The notes below the pieces were generated by a model. The model was not told where the DNA came from. It was given only the letters and a program-made list of their open reading frames with translations, and ran no database searches. From Bacteroides intestinalis (GTDB lineage Bacteria; Bacteroidota; Bacteroidia; Bacteroidales; Bacteroidaceae): 64,000 nucleotides of DNA. The translations under genes were made by a program, and so were the position numbers. Positions 9,618 to 17,493 of this stretch are shown here, piece after piece. The stretch is from the NCBI RefSeq assembly GCF_003464595.1, contig NZ_QRZF01000005.1, forward strand, positions 62,001 to 126,000. The letters are read 5' to 3'. The first letter of the stretch is position 1; each line of letters starts with the position of its first letter.

Positions 9618-10465
9618 AGTTTCATCCGTTTAAAAGCATCGATATAAGAGCCGGGAGTAACGTTGATTACCTCCTTACCCAATTTGCGGGCGTAGGCTTC
9701 GAGAATAAAGTAGGACTTGAAGGCTACATGCATGTGATAAAGAATCGTATAAAGTCGTGCACTGTTCAGATTCTCCTGCTTCACGGTGTCGGCCTGCGAT
9801 TTGTTCTGGTCGTAGAAGTGCTTCTGGTGCATCAATACTACATTATCATCTGTTACTGTGATTTCCGGCAACCAAGAATGATCGGCACCTGCCAGATAAA
9901 TCTTCCGGAATGGCAGACGCAAGCCCATGGCAATAGAAGGTATCAGCACATTGTGCGGACGGGGAACACCCCATCCTTTACGGAAAATCCAGTTACAGAA
10001 ACTCTGAAAGCCTTCAACAGGCGTAGTGTTATAAATATAGAGTTTGATATGAGGATTAGCGGCCAATAAGGGTTGCCATTCTTTATCCTTCAGCGCACGG
10101 GCGGGAACAAAGAAATTCATATCCCAGGTAGTTTTCTCAGCCATTGTCTTGAAAAGCTGCACACGCTTCTCAGGAACAATCCAGAACAACGGATCGGCAA
10201 TCAGATAAAGTTCAGGGCGGAGACGCTCGAACATAGGTGAGCTTACACAAAAGTTCACAGCCAGTAAAGTTTTTCCTTGTATGAAGTCCGCGGATTCTTC
10301 TACGGTACGGTTCAACGAAGGGCCGTTAGCCAATATCAGCAACTCATCCGGATTGCTGAAAGAAGACGGTAAACGTGTACCCCACTTGGACTGCAACAGA
10401 ATCTTCACTATACTGAGAAAGCACTGCCAGAGCTGTTCCAACCATTTCAAACCTTTTTCTCCCAT
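9614..10465 (-). CDS. Putative sialyltransferase-like / DUF115-like protein of the nonulosonate cassette
   Basis: 283-residue soluble protein. LLILANGPSLN (about 43-53) is a nucleotide-binding-type loop shared by GT42 sialyltransferases (CstI/CstII) and MptE/DUF115-like proteins. IPSIAMGLRLPFRKIYLAGA followed by DHSW resembles the later region of those folds. Being first in the cassette, directly joined to the CMP-sugar synthetase, it is the best candidate to use the CMP-nonulosonate; this is inference and I do not recognize a characterized homologue. The frame is open from a TTG at 10501, but the ATG at 10465 is chosen because the -7 box lies at 10499-10506, over that TTG. Confidence 0.55.
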   Translation of the reverse strand: MGEKGLKWLEQLWQCFLSIVKILLQSKWGTRLPSSFSNPDELLILANGPSLNRTVEESADFIQGKTLLAVNFCVSSPMFERLRPELYLIADPLFWIVPEKRVQLFKTMAEKTTWDMNFFVPARALKDKEWQPLLAANPHIKLYIYNTTPVEGFQSFCNWIFRKGWGVPRPHNVLIPSIAMGLRLPFRKIYLAGADHSWLPEITVTDDNVVLMHQKHFYDQNKSQADTVKQENLNSARLYTILYHMHVAFKSYFILEAYARKLGKEVINVTPGSYIDAFKRMKL

Positions 10466-10498
10466 ACTCGTTGTCAAATGATAATAAAACTTCCTCTG

Positions 10499-10506
10499 CA
10501 AAGATA
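10499..10506 (-). promoter_or_regulatory. -7 box (TATCTTTG) for the nonulosonate cassette
   Basis: On the minus strand TATCTTTG lies 34 bp upstream of the ATG at 10465. It overlaps an upstream in-frame TTG and so decides the start codon. No convincing -33 box is seen. Confidence 0.55.
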
Positions 10507-10569
10507 GATACTTTCGCCTTTATTGGCTAAAAAAACCGCGAATTTGTGGATATAAAGCGGTAAAAGCTG

Positions 10570-10577
10570 TACTTTTG
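10570..10577 (+). promoter_or_regulatory. -7 box (TACTTTTG) for the GT4-GT4-GT2 operon
   Basis: TACTTTTG matches TAnnTTTG and lies 18 bp before the ATG at 10595. A TTTG at 10543-10546 is 23 bp upstream, slightly longer than the usual 19-21 bp spacer. It is back to back with the cassette promoter at 10499-10506. Confidence 0.5.
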
Positions 10578-10594
10578 CCAAAACATTCCGCAAC

Positions 10595-11869
10595 ATGAGA
10601 GTACTTATTATCAATACGTCCGAGAAAACAGGCGGAGCCGCCATTGCTGCCAGACGCCTGATGGAGTCGCTCTATACAGCGGGAACAGACGTGAAGATGC
10701 TCGTCCTCCACAAGGAAAGCCAATCGGAACAGGTGATTTCAGTAGGTAAAAACTGGCAAAAGAAATGCACCTTCTTATGGGAAAGACTGGTTATCTGGAC
10801 AAACAATCTCTTCAGCCGGAAAAACCTCTTTACCGTATCCATAGCCAACACCGGCTTCAATGTAACCAAACTACCCGTATTCCGGGAAGCTGATATCATA
10901 CACCTCCACTGGATAAACCAGGGAATGCTTTCACTGGGAAACATACGGGAAATCATCGAATCGGGTAAGCCCATTGTCTGGACATTGCACGACATGTGGG
11001 AATGTACAGCCATCTGCCACCATGCCCATACCTGCAGCCTGTTCAAAAGCGAATGCGGAAACTGTCCCTTCCTGCGTTTCCCCGGCAAAAACGACCTGGC
11101 ACACCGGACATTCAAGAAGAAGCAGAAACTGTTCAATGCCACCAATCGACTGAATATCGTTGCAGTCAGCAAATGGCTCTCCTCACAAGTACAGCAAAGC
11201 ACTTTGCTCAAAGAGAAGCCGATATCCGTTATTCCCAACACGCTTTCACTTGCCGACTTCCGGATCATGGACAAGGAACTGTCCCGCAAAGAACTGTCCC
11301 TGCCCGACAAACATATCATTCTGTTCGGAGCCGCCCGTATCGACGATCCTATCAAAGGAGTGGAATACCTGATTCAGGCAATCCGGCTATTGATTGAAAA
11401 GAAAAAATTCCCGCAAGAGAAACTCCATCTGGCCTTATTCGGCAGAATCAAATACCCGGAGAAACTATTCAGCACCCTCCCCGTCAGCTACACCTACTTT
11501 GGACGAATAGGTGATACGGACAAACTCTCACAACTGTACTCCGCTGCAGACGTCACCGTATCCGCATCTTTTTACGAAACATTCGGTCAGACATTAATCG
11601 AGGCACAGGCCTGTGGCTGTATTCCCGTGTCTTTCGGCAATAGCGGACAGGCCGACATCATCCGTCACAAGGAGAATGGTTTCTTAGCCGATTACCTCTC
11701 CGCCGACAGTCTGGCGGAAGGTATCCGATGGGGAATAACCGAAGCCCGAGCCACCCTGTCGGAAGAAAACATGCGAAACGAAGTTTCCGAAAAATATTCC
11801 GGTGAAGTCGTTGCCAAGCAATATCTCGACCTCTACCAGAACTTAATCAGAAGAAAGGTAACACAATGA
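10595..11869 (+). CDS. Family 4 glycosyltransferase, first of a tandem pair
   Basis: 424-residue GT-B enzyme. The N-terminal acceptor domain starts MRVLIINTSEKTGGAAIAAR and contains ADIIHLHWINQGMLSL and WTLHDMWECTAICHH. The C-terminal domain has FGAARIDDPIKGVEYLI and the GT4 donor-site motif SASFYETFGQTLIEAQACG with the E-x7-E pattern. A Cys/His cluster at about residues 140-160 may bind a metal or form a structural knuckle. It overlaps the next gene by 4 bp (ATGA). The two genes are clear paralogues along their whole length. The sugar is unknown; co-location with flippase and GT2 genes puts it in surface-glycan assembly. Confidence 0.85.
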   Translation: MRVLIINTSEKTGGAAIAARRLMESLYTAGTDVKMLVLHKESQSEQVISVGKNWQKKCTFLWERLVIWTNNLFSRKNLFTVSIANTGFNVTKLPVFREADIIHLHWINQGMLSLGNIREIIESGKPIVWTLHDMWECTAICHHAHTCSLFKSECGNCPFLRFPGKNDLAHRTFKKKQKLFNATNRLNIVAVSKWLSSQVQQSTLLKEKPISVIPNTLSLADFRIMDKELSRKELSLPDKHIILFGAARIDDPIKGVEYLIQAIRLLIEKKKFPQEKLHLALFGRIKYPEKLFSTLPVSYTYFGRIGDTDKLSQLYSAADVTVSASFYETFGQTLIEAQACGCIPVSFGNSGQADIIRHKENGFLADYLSADSLAEGIRWGITEARATLSEENMRNEVSEKYSGEVVAKQYLDLYQNLIRRKVTQ

Positions 11870-13131
11870 GAATACTACTTATTAATACTACAGAGAAGAT
11901 AGGCGGTCCGGCTGTAGCCGCCAGCCGCCTGATGGAAGCCCTGAAGAATAACGGCATCAAAGCCAAACTACTGGTGCGCGACAAACAAACCGAACAGATC
12001 ACCGTAGTAGAATTGCCCCACAACCTGCGCATGGTATGGAAATTCGTATGGGAACGAATCGTTATCTGGAAGGCTAATCACTTCAATAAAAGACATCTCT
12101 TTGCTGTAGACATAGCCAATACCGGTACGGATATCACCGCTTTGCCGGAATTCCAACAAGCAGACGTCATACATCTTCACTGGATCAACCAGGGAATGCT
12201 TTCTTTAAAGAACATCGAAAAGATTCTTGCTTCGGGCAAGCCTGTAGTCTGGACCATGCACGATATGTGGCCATGCACCGGTATCTGCCACTACTCCGGT
12301 GGATGCATGCATTACGAGGAAGAGTGCCATCATTGCCCTTTTATCCATAACGGAAGCAGAAAGAAAGATCTCTCCCACCGTATATTTCTTAAAAAACAGA
12401 AACTATACGAAGGACGCCACATCAATTTCGTGGCCTGTAGTCATTGGCTGGAAGAACGTGCCAGAAAAAGTGCCCTTTTCAGCGGACACGTCATTACGAA
12501 TATCCCTAATCCCATCAACACCAACCTCTACAAGCCTCATAATAAAAAGGCTGCACGGGAGAAGTGTATGCTTCCGCAAGACAGTAAACTGATTCTGTTC
12601 GGTTCGGTGAAGATTATGGATACCCGTAAGGGGGTAGATTACATGATTAAGGCGTGCAAACTGCTGGCAGAGAAATATCCGGAGTTGAAAGAACAATTGG
12701 GCGTCGTGGTCTTCGGTAACCAGTCGCAACAAATACAGAACATGTTGCCTTTCAAGGTTTATCCGCTCGCTTTCGTCAGCAACGAACATCAGTTGGTAGA
12801 TATCTACAATTCCGTAGACCTCTTCGTCACCCCATCCCTGGAAGAAAATCTACCGAACATGATTATGGAAGCCATGTCCTGCGGCATACCTTGCGTAGGT
12901 TTCAACGTAGGCGGCATACCGGAAATGATAGACCATCTGCACAACGGCTATGTGGCACAATATAAATCGGTTGAAGACTTCGCCAACGGCATCTACTGGA
13001 TACTCACCGAACCGGAATACGCCACCCTCGCCGAACAAGCCTGCCGGAAAGCTGTTTCCAATTATTCGGAACGCGCCATTGCCAAGAGATACATTGACGT
13101 TTACAACAAAATAACCGGAAGACATGCATAA
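11866..13131 (+). CDS. Family 4 glycosyltransferase, second of a tandem pair
   Basis: 421-residue GT-B enzyme, paralogue of the preceding gene: both share LMEAL/LMESL, VIHLHWINQGMLSL, SGKPVVWTMHDMWPC and a Cys-rich stretch (CHYSGGCMHYEEECHHCPF). The donor site reads VTPSLEENLPNMIMEAMSCG, again E-x7-E. FGSVKIMDTRKGVDYMI lies in the C-terminal Rossmann domain. The start overlaps the upstream stop by 4 bp and its own stop overlaps the following GT2 gene by 8 bp, showing tight translational coupling. Duplication followed by divergence suggests two successive additions of similar sugars; this is inference. Confidence 0.85.
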   Translation: MRILLINTTEKIGGPAVAASRLMEALKNNGIKAKLLVRDKQTEQITVVELPHNLRMVWKFVWERIVIWKANHFNKRHLFAVDIANTGTDITALPEFQQADVIHLHWINQGMLSLKNIEKILASGKPVVWTMHDMWPCTGICHYSGGCMHYEEECHHCPFIHNGSRKKDLSHRIFLKKQKLYEGRHINFVACSHWLEERARKSALFSGHVITNIPNPINTNLYKPHNKKAAREKCMLPQDSKLILFGSVKIMDTRKGVDYMIKACKLLAEKYPELKEQLGVVVFGNQSQQIQNMLPFKVYPLAFVSNEHQLVDIYNSVDLFVTPSLEENLPNMIMEAMSCGIPCVGFNVGGIPEMIDHLHNGYVAQYKSVEDFANGIYWILTEPEYATLAEQACRKAVSNYSERAIAKRYIDVYNKITGRHA

Positions 13132-13870
13132 TCGCCTTACGCCCAAGTTCAGCATCATCACCGTGACTTACAATGCCGAAGCCGTATTGGAAGACACGAT
13201 ACTAAGTGTAATCTCCCAAACCTACCACCACATAGAGTACATCATTATAGATGGTGCTTCCAAAGACCGCACCCTCTCCATTGCCGAAAGGTATCGTGAC
13301 CGCATTACGCAGATCGTCAGCGAACCGGACAAGGGACTGTACGACGCCATGAACAAAGGCATCAACCTGGCAACCGGCGACTACCTCTGTTTCCTCAATG
13401 CCGGAGACAGTTTCCACGAAGATGACACCTTGCAGCAGATGGTACATACCCTGGGAATTGGTGAGCTGCCGGACGTAATTTATGGTGAAACGGCTCTGGT
13501 TGATAAAGAAAGGCACTTCCTCCGTATGCGCCGCCTCTCCGCTCCCGAAGTGCTGACGTGGAAGAGTTTCAAGCAAGGGATGCTTGTTTGTCATCAGGCT
13601 TTCTTCGCTAAACGAAACCTGGTTGTACCCTACGATATGCAATACCGCTTCTCTGCCGACTTTGATTGGTGCATCCGCATCATGAAAAAAGCACGGATGT
13701 TGCACAACACGCACCTCACGCTTATCGATTATCTGGAAGAAGGCATGACCACGCAGAATCAGAAAGCCTCCTTACGGGAGCGCTTCCGCATCATGGCGAA
13801 ACATTACGGGCTGATAAGTACCGTAGCACATCATGCATGGTTTGTATTGCGGATAATATTAAAGAAGTAA
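13124..13870 (+). CDS. Family 2 glycosyltransferase (WcaA/PGA-like)
   Basis: 248-residue GT2 enzyme. FSIITVTYNAEAVLEDTI starts the donor-binding fold, YIIIDGASKDRT and VSEPDKGLYDAMNKGINLA follow in the usual order, and YLCFLNAGDSFHEDD supplies the metal-binding acidic cluster (NAGD near residue 89). It is last in the three-gene operon begun at 10595 and overlaps the previous gene by 8 bp. Proteins with this pattern are common last-step transferases of capsule and LPS clusters. The convergent gap that follows holds the palindromic repeat array rather than a standard terminator. Confidence 0.85.
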   Translation: MHNRLTPKFSIITVTYNAEAVLEDTILSVISQTYHHIEYIIIDGASKDRTLSIAERYRDRITQIVSEPDKGLYDAMNKGINLATGDYLCFLNAGDSFHEDDTLQQMVHTLGIGELPDVIYGETALVDKERHFLRMRRLSAPEVLTWKSFKQGMLVCHQAFFAKRNLVVPYDMQYRFSADFDWCIRIMKKARMLHNTHLTLIDYLEEGMTTQNQKASLRERFRIMAKHYGLISTVAHHAWFVLRIILKK

Positions 13871-13916
13871 AACTCAAAGTAAACCTCACACTTTCCACCT
13901 AATAACAGACGAGTTC

Positions 13917-14010
13917 TTGCCACCTAACTGGCAAAGTCGTGCCATTGCGGTGGCAAAACCCTGCCAGTTCGATGGCAAAGGTTTGCCAACGCGTTGGCAA
14001 AATATGGCAA
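13917..14010. repeat. Array of four TTGCCA-N6-TGGCAA palindromes on a 22-bp period
   Basis: Left half-sites begin at 13917, 13939, 13961 and 13983, exactly 22 bp apart; each is (T/G/C)TGCCA, then six variable bases, then TGGCAA. An extra right half-site is at 14005-14010. The spacers are cctaac, ttgcgg, gttcga and acgcgt, so only the dyad arms are conserved. The array fills the gap between the convergent stops of a GT2 gene and the sir2 gene. A single identical-format unit is at 42716-42733. No coding use is credible. It could be a protein-binding array, a set of small hairpins acting at transcript ends, or a mobile-type intergenic repeat. Confidence 0.85.
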
Positions 14011-14040
14011 AAGCTTCAGTCTATAGAACAACACAGGGAG

Positions 14041-14742
14041 TTAGTGAAGAATCTCTGTCTTCAGCTCTTTCACCCCTTCCGAAGCTCCTTTCTGAATGAC
14101 ATGTATCTGCCTCATCGAGTGCGTATCCACCGGTTTCGGATCAATCAGATATACCTCTGCCGTTCTCGGTACATAATTCAGCAAACCTGCTGCCGGATAC
14201 ACATTCATCGAAGTACCTATGATTACAAAGATATCCGCCTTTTCCACATAGCTGATAGCCGTTTCTATCTCCGGCACGGCTTCACCAAACCAGACTATAA
14301 ACGGACGCAACTGAGAGCCATCACCTGCCTTGTCGCCCATCTTCACTTCATACTCTTCCGGTTTCAACTCTCTTACATAACGGGGATTATAAGGATCACG
14401 GCTCGAACAAACCTTTGTCAACTCACCATGCAAATGAATGACGTGCGTACTTCCCGCACGCTCGTGCAGATTGTCCACATTCTGCGTAACTACCGTCACA
14501 TTAAAGTCTTTTTCCAACTCAGCAAGCCCTGTGTGTCCTGCATTCGGTTCCACATCCAGCAATTGTTTACGACGCTCGTTATAGAAGTTAATCACCAACT
14601 CCGGATCACGTACATACCCTTCGGCACTGGCAACCTGCATCACCGGATATTTATCCCACAGTCCGCCTGCATCACGAAACGTACTGATGCCACTCTCGGC
14701 ACTCATTCCGGCACCGGACAAAATCACTAAATTCTTCTTCAT
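14041..14742 (-). CDS. Sir2-family NAD-dependent protein deacylase
   Basis: 233-residue cytosolic sirtuin that removes acyl groups from lysines using NAD. NAD-binding motifs are LSGAGMSAESGISTFRD and TQNVDNLHERAGS; the catalytic His is in HLHGEL. FYNERR keeps the Tyr-x-x-Arg pair that in class III sirtuins such as CobB favours succinyl-lysine. Between HGEL and the WFGE motif only one Cys is visible, so the usual four-Cys zinc site is missing. The frame opens at a TTG (14748), but the ATG at 14742 has AGGAG at a good distance and is chosen. It is convergent with the glycan locus. Confidence 0.9.
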   Translation of the reverse strand: MKKNLVILSGAGMSAESGISTFRDAGGLWDKYPVMQVASAEGYVRDPELVINFYNERRKQLLDVEPNAGHTGLAELEKDFNVTVVTQNVDNLHERAGSTHVIHLHGELTKVCSSRDPYNPRYVRELKPEEYEVKMGDKAGDGSQLRPFIVWFGEAVPEIETAISYVEKADIFVIIGTSMNVYPAAGLLNYVPRTAEVYLIDPKPVDTHSMRQIHVIQKGASEGVKELKTEILH

Positions 14743-14781
14743 TGCCAAATCTCCTTTCTATTTATCGCAGTTTCTTTCCTA

Positions 14782-14789
14782 CAAAAATA
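14782..14789 (-). promoter_or_regulatory. -7 box (TATTTTTG) for the Sir2 gene
   Basis: The minus strand reads TATTTTTG, matching TAnnTTTG, about 40 bp before the ATG at 14742. No clear -33 box is seen. Confidence 0.4.
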
Positions 14790-14864
14790 CAGAAGATTGC
14801 CGAAGTTGCCACAGATATAAGAAAATTTAAATCCTAAAAGCATAAATCATTCAAATAAAACCCT

Positions 14865-14872
14865 TACTTTTG
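14865..14872 (+). promoter_or_regulatory. -7 box (TACTTTTG) for the FKBP gene pair
   Basis: TACTTTTG lies 62 bp before the ATG at 14935. A similar AATTTTGCAACT stretch follows at once, so the exact start of transcription is uncertain. Confidence 0.45.
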
Positions 14873-14934
14873 CAACTTGTAATTTTGCAACTGATTGAAA
14901 GATACATCACTTTCAGTCTCAACCCAAAAGATAT

Positions 14935-15531
14935 ATGGATAAATTCAGTTACGCTATCGGCCTTGGAATAGGTCAAAATTTATTAAGCATGGGTGCAAAA
15001 GGCATCGAAGTAGATGACTTTGCACAAGCTATCAAAGACATATTAGAAGGAAACAAAACCGCTATCTCGCATGCAGAAGCCCGCGATATAGTGAACAAAT
15101 ACTTCGCCGAACTGGAAGAGAAAATGAATGCCGCCAGCATAGAACAAGGCAAACAATTCCTGGAAGAAAACAAGCAACGTCCGGGTGTTGTTACCCTGCC
15201 AAGCGGTTTGCAATACGAAGTCATCAACGAAGGCAACGTAGGCAAATATGCAAAAGCTACCGACCAGGTGAAATGTCACTACGAAGGTACACTGGTTGAC
15301 GGAACTCTGTTCGACAGTTCTATCCAGCGCGGACAACCTGCCGTGTTCGGTGTAAACCAGGTAATCCCCGGTTGGGTAGAAGCTTTGCAGCTCATGCCCG
15401 AAGGCGCCAAATGGAAACTCTACATTCCTTCCGACCTGGCATACGGTGCACAAGGTGCAGGCGAAATGATACCGCCTCACAGCACACTGATCTTCGAAGT
15501 AGAATTACTTGAAATATTATCCCAAAAATAA
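14935..15531 (+). CDS. FKBP-type peptidyl-prolyl isomerase, cytosolic form
   Basis: 198 residues without a signal peptide. The N-terminal ~85 residues (FSYAIGLGIGQNLL onward) are the FKBP_N dimerization helix region. The C-terminal FKBP domain (about 100-196) contains VKCHYEGTLVDGTLFDSS, NQVIPGWVEALQLMPEGAKW and YIPSDLAYGAQG, the active-site elements of FkpA/FklB-like isomerases, ending FEVELLEI. It catalyses cis-trans isomerization of prolyl bonds in folding proteins. A secreted paralogue follows 21 bp later, so the operon seems to supply one isomerase to the cytosol and one to the envelope. Confidence 0.93.
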   Translation: MDKFSYAIGLGIGQNLLSMGAKGIEVDDFAQAIKDILEGNKTAISHAEARDIVNKYFAELEEKMNAASIEQGKQFLEENKQRPGVVTLPSGLQYEVINEGNVGKYAKATDQVKCHYEGTLVDGTLFDSSIQRGQPAVFGVNQVIPGWVEALQLMPEGAKWKLYIPSDLAYGAQGAGEMIPPHSTLIFEVELLEILSQK

Positions 15532-15552
15532 AAAATAAACAGTAAAAGCAAA

Positions 15553-16419
15553 ATGAAAAAAGTAACATTGATCATGGCTCTTGCAGTAGGCGCAGGTTTA
15601 GCTTCCTGTACTGCACAAAGCCCGAAAGCAAATCTGAAAACAGAAGTTGACTCATTGTCTTATGCCATCGGTATGGCTCGTACAGAAGGTTTAACTCAGT
15701 ATCTGATGCAACAAGGTGTTGATACTACTCAGATGGCTGAATTCATCAAAGGTTTCAACGAAGGCGCTGCAAAGACCAGCGAAAAAGACCTCGCTTATAT
15801 GACTGGTATGCAAATCGGTCAAATGGTAGGCAAACAATGGGTAGAAGGTTTCAACCAACAAATCTTCGGTAGCGACTCTACTCAGACTATCAGCCGCGAA
15901 AACATGCTGGCAGGTTTCATTGCAGGTATCACAGGTAAGACTGGCGTCATGACTAAAGAAGCTGCAACAACTTACATGCGCGAAGGTATGGAAAGCATCA
16001 AAGAAAAAGCTCTGGAAGTTAAGTATGCTGATAACAAAGCTGAAGGTGAAAAATTCCTCGCTGACAACAAAGGTAAAGAAGGTGTTGTAACTACTCCGAG
16101 CGGTCTGCAATACAAAATCATCACTAAAGGTACAGGTGAGATTCCTGCTGACACCAGCAAAGTGAAGGTAAACTACAAGGGTACTTTGATTGACGGTACT
16201 GAGTTCGACAGCTCTTACAAACGTAACGAGCCTGCAACTTTCCGTGCTAACCAAGTTATCAAAGGTTGGACAGAAGCCCTCACTATGATGCCTGTAGGTT
16301 CTAAGTGGGAACTTTATATTCCTCAGGATCTGGCTTACGGTGGCAGAGAAACTGGCGGTCAGATTCAACCGTTCTCTACTCTGATATTCGAAGTAGAACT
16401 CGTTAGCATCGAGAAATAA
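15553..16419 (+). CDS. FKBP-type peptidyl-prolyl isomerase, lipoprotein form
   Basis: 288 residues beginning with a lipoprotein signal peptide (MKKVTLIMALAVGAGLASC; lipid-bearing Cys at 19). A long FKBP_N region (SLSYAIGMARTEGLTQYLMQ, then MAGFIAG-type repeats) spans about residues 30-175. The C-terminal FKBP domain (about 185-288) has VNYKGTLIDGTEFDSS, NQVIKGWTEALTMMPVGSKW and YIPQDLAYGGRE. It should act on envelope proteins in the periplasm, as FkpA and Mip do. It is a paralogue of the gene 21 bp upstream. A strong terminator hairpin follows at 16459-16508. Codon use is strongly biased, suggesting high expression. Confidence 0.93.
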   Translation: MKKVTLIMALAVGAGLASCTAQSPKANLKTEVDSLSYAIGMARTEGLTQYLMQQGVDTTQMAEFIKGFNEGAAKTSEKDLAYMTGMQIGQMVGKQWVEGFNQQIFGSDSTQTISRENMLAGFIAGITGKTGVMTKEAATTYMREGMESIKEKALEVKYADNKAEGEKFLADNKGKEGVVTTPSGLQYKIITKGTGEIPADTSKVKVNYKGTLIDGTEFDSSYKRNEPATFRANQVIKGWTEALTMMPVGSKWELYIPQDLAYGGRETGGQIQPFSTLIFEVELVSIEK

Positions 16420-16458
16420 ATATCGGCTGAAGATTTCTTCTTCACCCGCATGAACTTA

Positions 16459-16508
16459 GCGGACGAAACGGATGTAAACAAAAACATCTGCTTCGTCCGC
16501 TTCTTTTT
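16459..16508 (+). terminator. Rho-independent terminator after the FKBP pair
   Basis: A 17-bp stem (GCGGACGAAACGGATGT paired with its near-perfect complement, two G-T pairs) with a short A-rich loop, followed by TTCTTTTTT. It sits 40 bp after the stop of the second FKBP gene. Confidence 0.85.
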
Positions 16509-16561
16509 TACTCTTTCCCTATTTTTTCCTCCATTTTTATAGAGAAATTAAAATAAAGTCC

Positions 16562-16569
16562 TATATTTG
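16562..16569 (+). promoter_or_regulatory. -7 box (TATATTTG) for the Lrp/AsnC gene
   Basis: TATATTTG lies 42 bp before the ATG at 16612, after the terminator of the preceding operon. No TTTG -33 box is apparent. Confidence 0.5.
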
Positions 16570-16611
16570 CTTACTATTTGATAAAAACAAGAACTTACAT
16601 AAATTGATATT

Positions 16612-17076
16612 ATGGAAAAAATAGACAATCTTGACCGGCAGATTCTGGAAATCATCTCTCAGAATGCCCGCATTCCTTTCAAAGATGTAGCTGCTGAGTG
16701 TGGCGTATCACGTGCTGCCATTCATCAACGTGTACAACGTTTGATTGATTTAGGCGTTATTGTCGGCTCCGGTTATCATGTGAACCCTAAATCTCTGGGA
16801 TACAGAACCTGCACGTATGTAGGTATCAAGCTTGAGAAAGGTTCCATGTATAAATCAGTGGTTGCCGAAATGGAGAAGATACCAGAAATCGTGGAATGCC
16901 ACTTCACCACAGGTCCTTATACGATGCTGACGAAGGTTTATGCACGTGATAATGAGCACCTGATGGACTTGCTGAATAACAAAATGCAGGAAATTCCGGG
17001 CGTAACCGCTACTGAAACATTGATTTCACTGGAGCAAAGCATCAAAAAGGAAATTCCCATTTGCCCGGAGAAATAA
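16612..17076 (+). CDS. Lrp/AsnC-family transcriptional regulator
   Basis: 154 residues, the standard size. The N-terminal winged helix-turn-helix (about 1-60) contains LDRQILEIISQNARIPFKDV and the recognition helix region CGVSRAAIHQRVQRL. The C-terminal RAM/AsnC effector domain (about 65-150) has the GPYTMLTKVYARDNEHLMDL strand-helix pattern used for amino-acid binding and octamer formation. It is likely to bind DNA in response to an amino acid, but the ligand and targets cannot be read from the sequence. A small membrane protein gene follows by 10 bp and is probably co-transcribed. Confidence 0.93.
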   Translation: MEKIDNLDRQILEIISQNARIPFKDVAAECGVSRAAIHQRVQRLIDLGVIVGSGYHVNPKSLGYRTCTYVGIKLEKGSMYKSVVAEMEKIPEIVECHFTTGPYTMLTKVYARDNEHLMDLLNNKMQEIPGVTATETLISLEQSIKKEIPICPEK

Positions 17077-17086
17077 CAGATAGTTT

Positions 17087-17398
17087 ATGGAATTCTTAAA
17101 CGAATATCATCTTTCGGGACTGTTCATCGGCATTTGTACTTTTCTTATCATCGGGTTGTTTCACCCTGTGGTAGTAAAGGCCGAGTACTATTGGGGTACC
17201 AAGTGCTGGTGGATTTTTCTTGTACTGGGCATCGGAGGCGTCGCTGCTTCACTTTGTGTAGAAAATATCCTGATTGCTTCCCTCTTAGGTGTATTTGCTT
17301 TTTCCTCGTTCTGGACGATCAAAGAAGTTTTCGAACAGGAAGACCGCGTAAAGAAAGGATGGTTCCCCAAGAACCCCAAACGTACGTATAAGTTCTAA
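17087..17398 (+). CDS. Small membrane protein, DUF4491-like
   Basis: 103 residues with three predicted membrane helices: about 10-28 (GLFIGICTFLIIGLFHP), 40-57 and 60-78. The C-terminus is basic and cytosolic in appearance (KKGWFPKNPKRTYKF). The pattern matches the uncharacterized Bacteroidota family DUF4491. It lies 10 bp after the Lrp/AsnC gene and is probably in the same operon. No function is known to me. Confidence 0.8.
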   Translation: MEFLNEYHLSGLFIGICTFLIIGLFHPVVVKAEYYWGTKCWWIFLVLGIGGVAASLCVENILIASLLGVFAFSSFWTIKEVFEQEDRVKKGWFPKNPKRTYKF

Positions 17399-17434
17399 AA
17401 ACAAAGCAGCAAACAGTATATTTTACCCGAAAGG

Positions 17435-17466
17435 TTTGCATATTTCAACTGAATATACTATTTTTG
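17435..17466 (+). promoter_or_regulatory. Promoter of the tRNA gene (TTTG-N20-TATTTTTG)
   Basis: A -33 TTTG at 17435-17438 and a -7 TATTTTTG at 17459-17466 are separated by 20 bp, close to the ideal Bacteroides promoter. The mature tRNA begins 28 bp further on. Confidence 0.75.
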
Positions 17467-17493
17467 TGCCCGCTATCCGATGAGGATAACACC

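Noticed and set aside
10466..10501. TTG start giving 12 more residues to the nonulosonate-cassette transferase candidate
   Set aside because: The TTG overlaps the -7 box at 10499-10506, so it would not be in the transcript.
13917..14010. CRISPR array as an explanation of the 22-bp repeats
   Set aside because: The conserved parts are 5-6 base dyad arms, spacers are 4-6 bases, and no cas gene is in the window.
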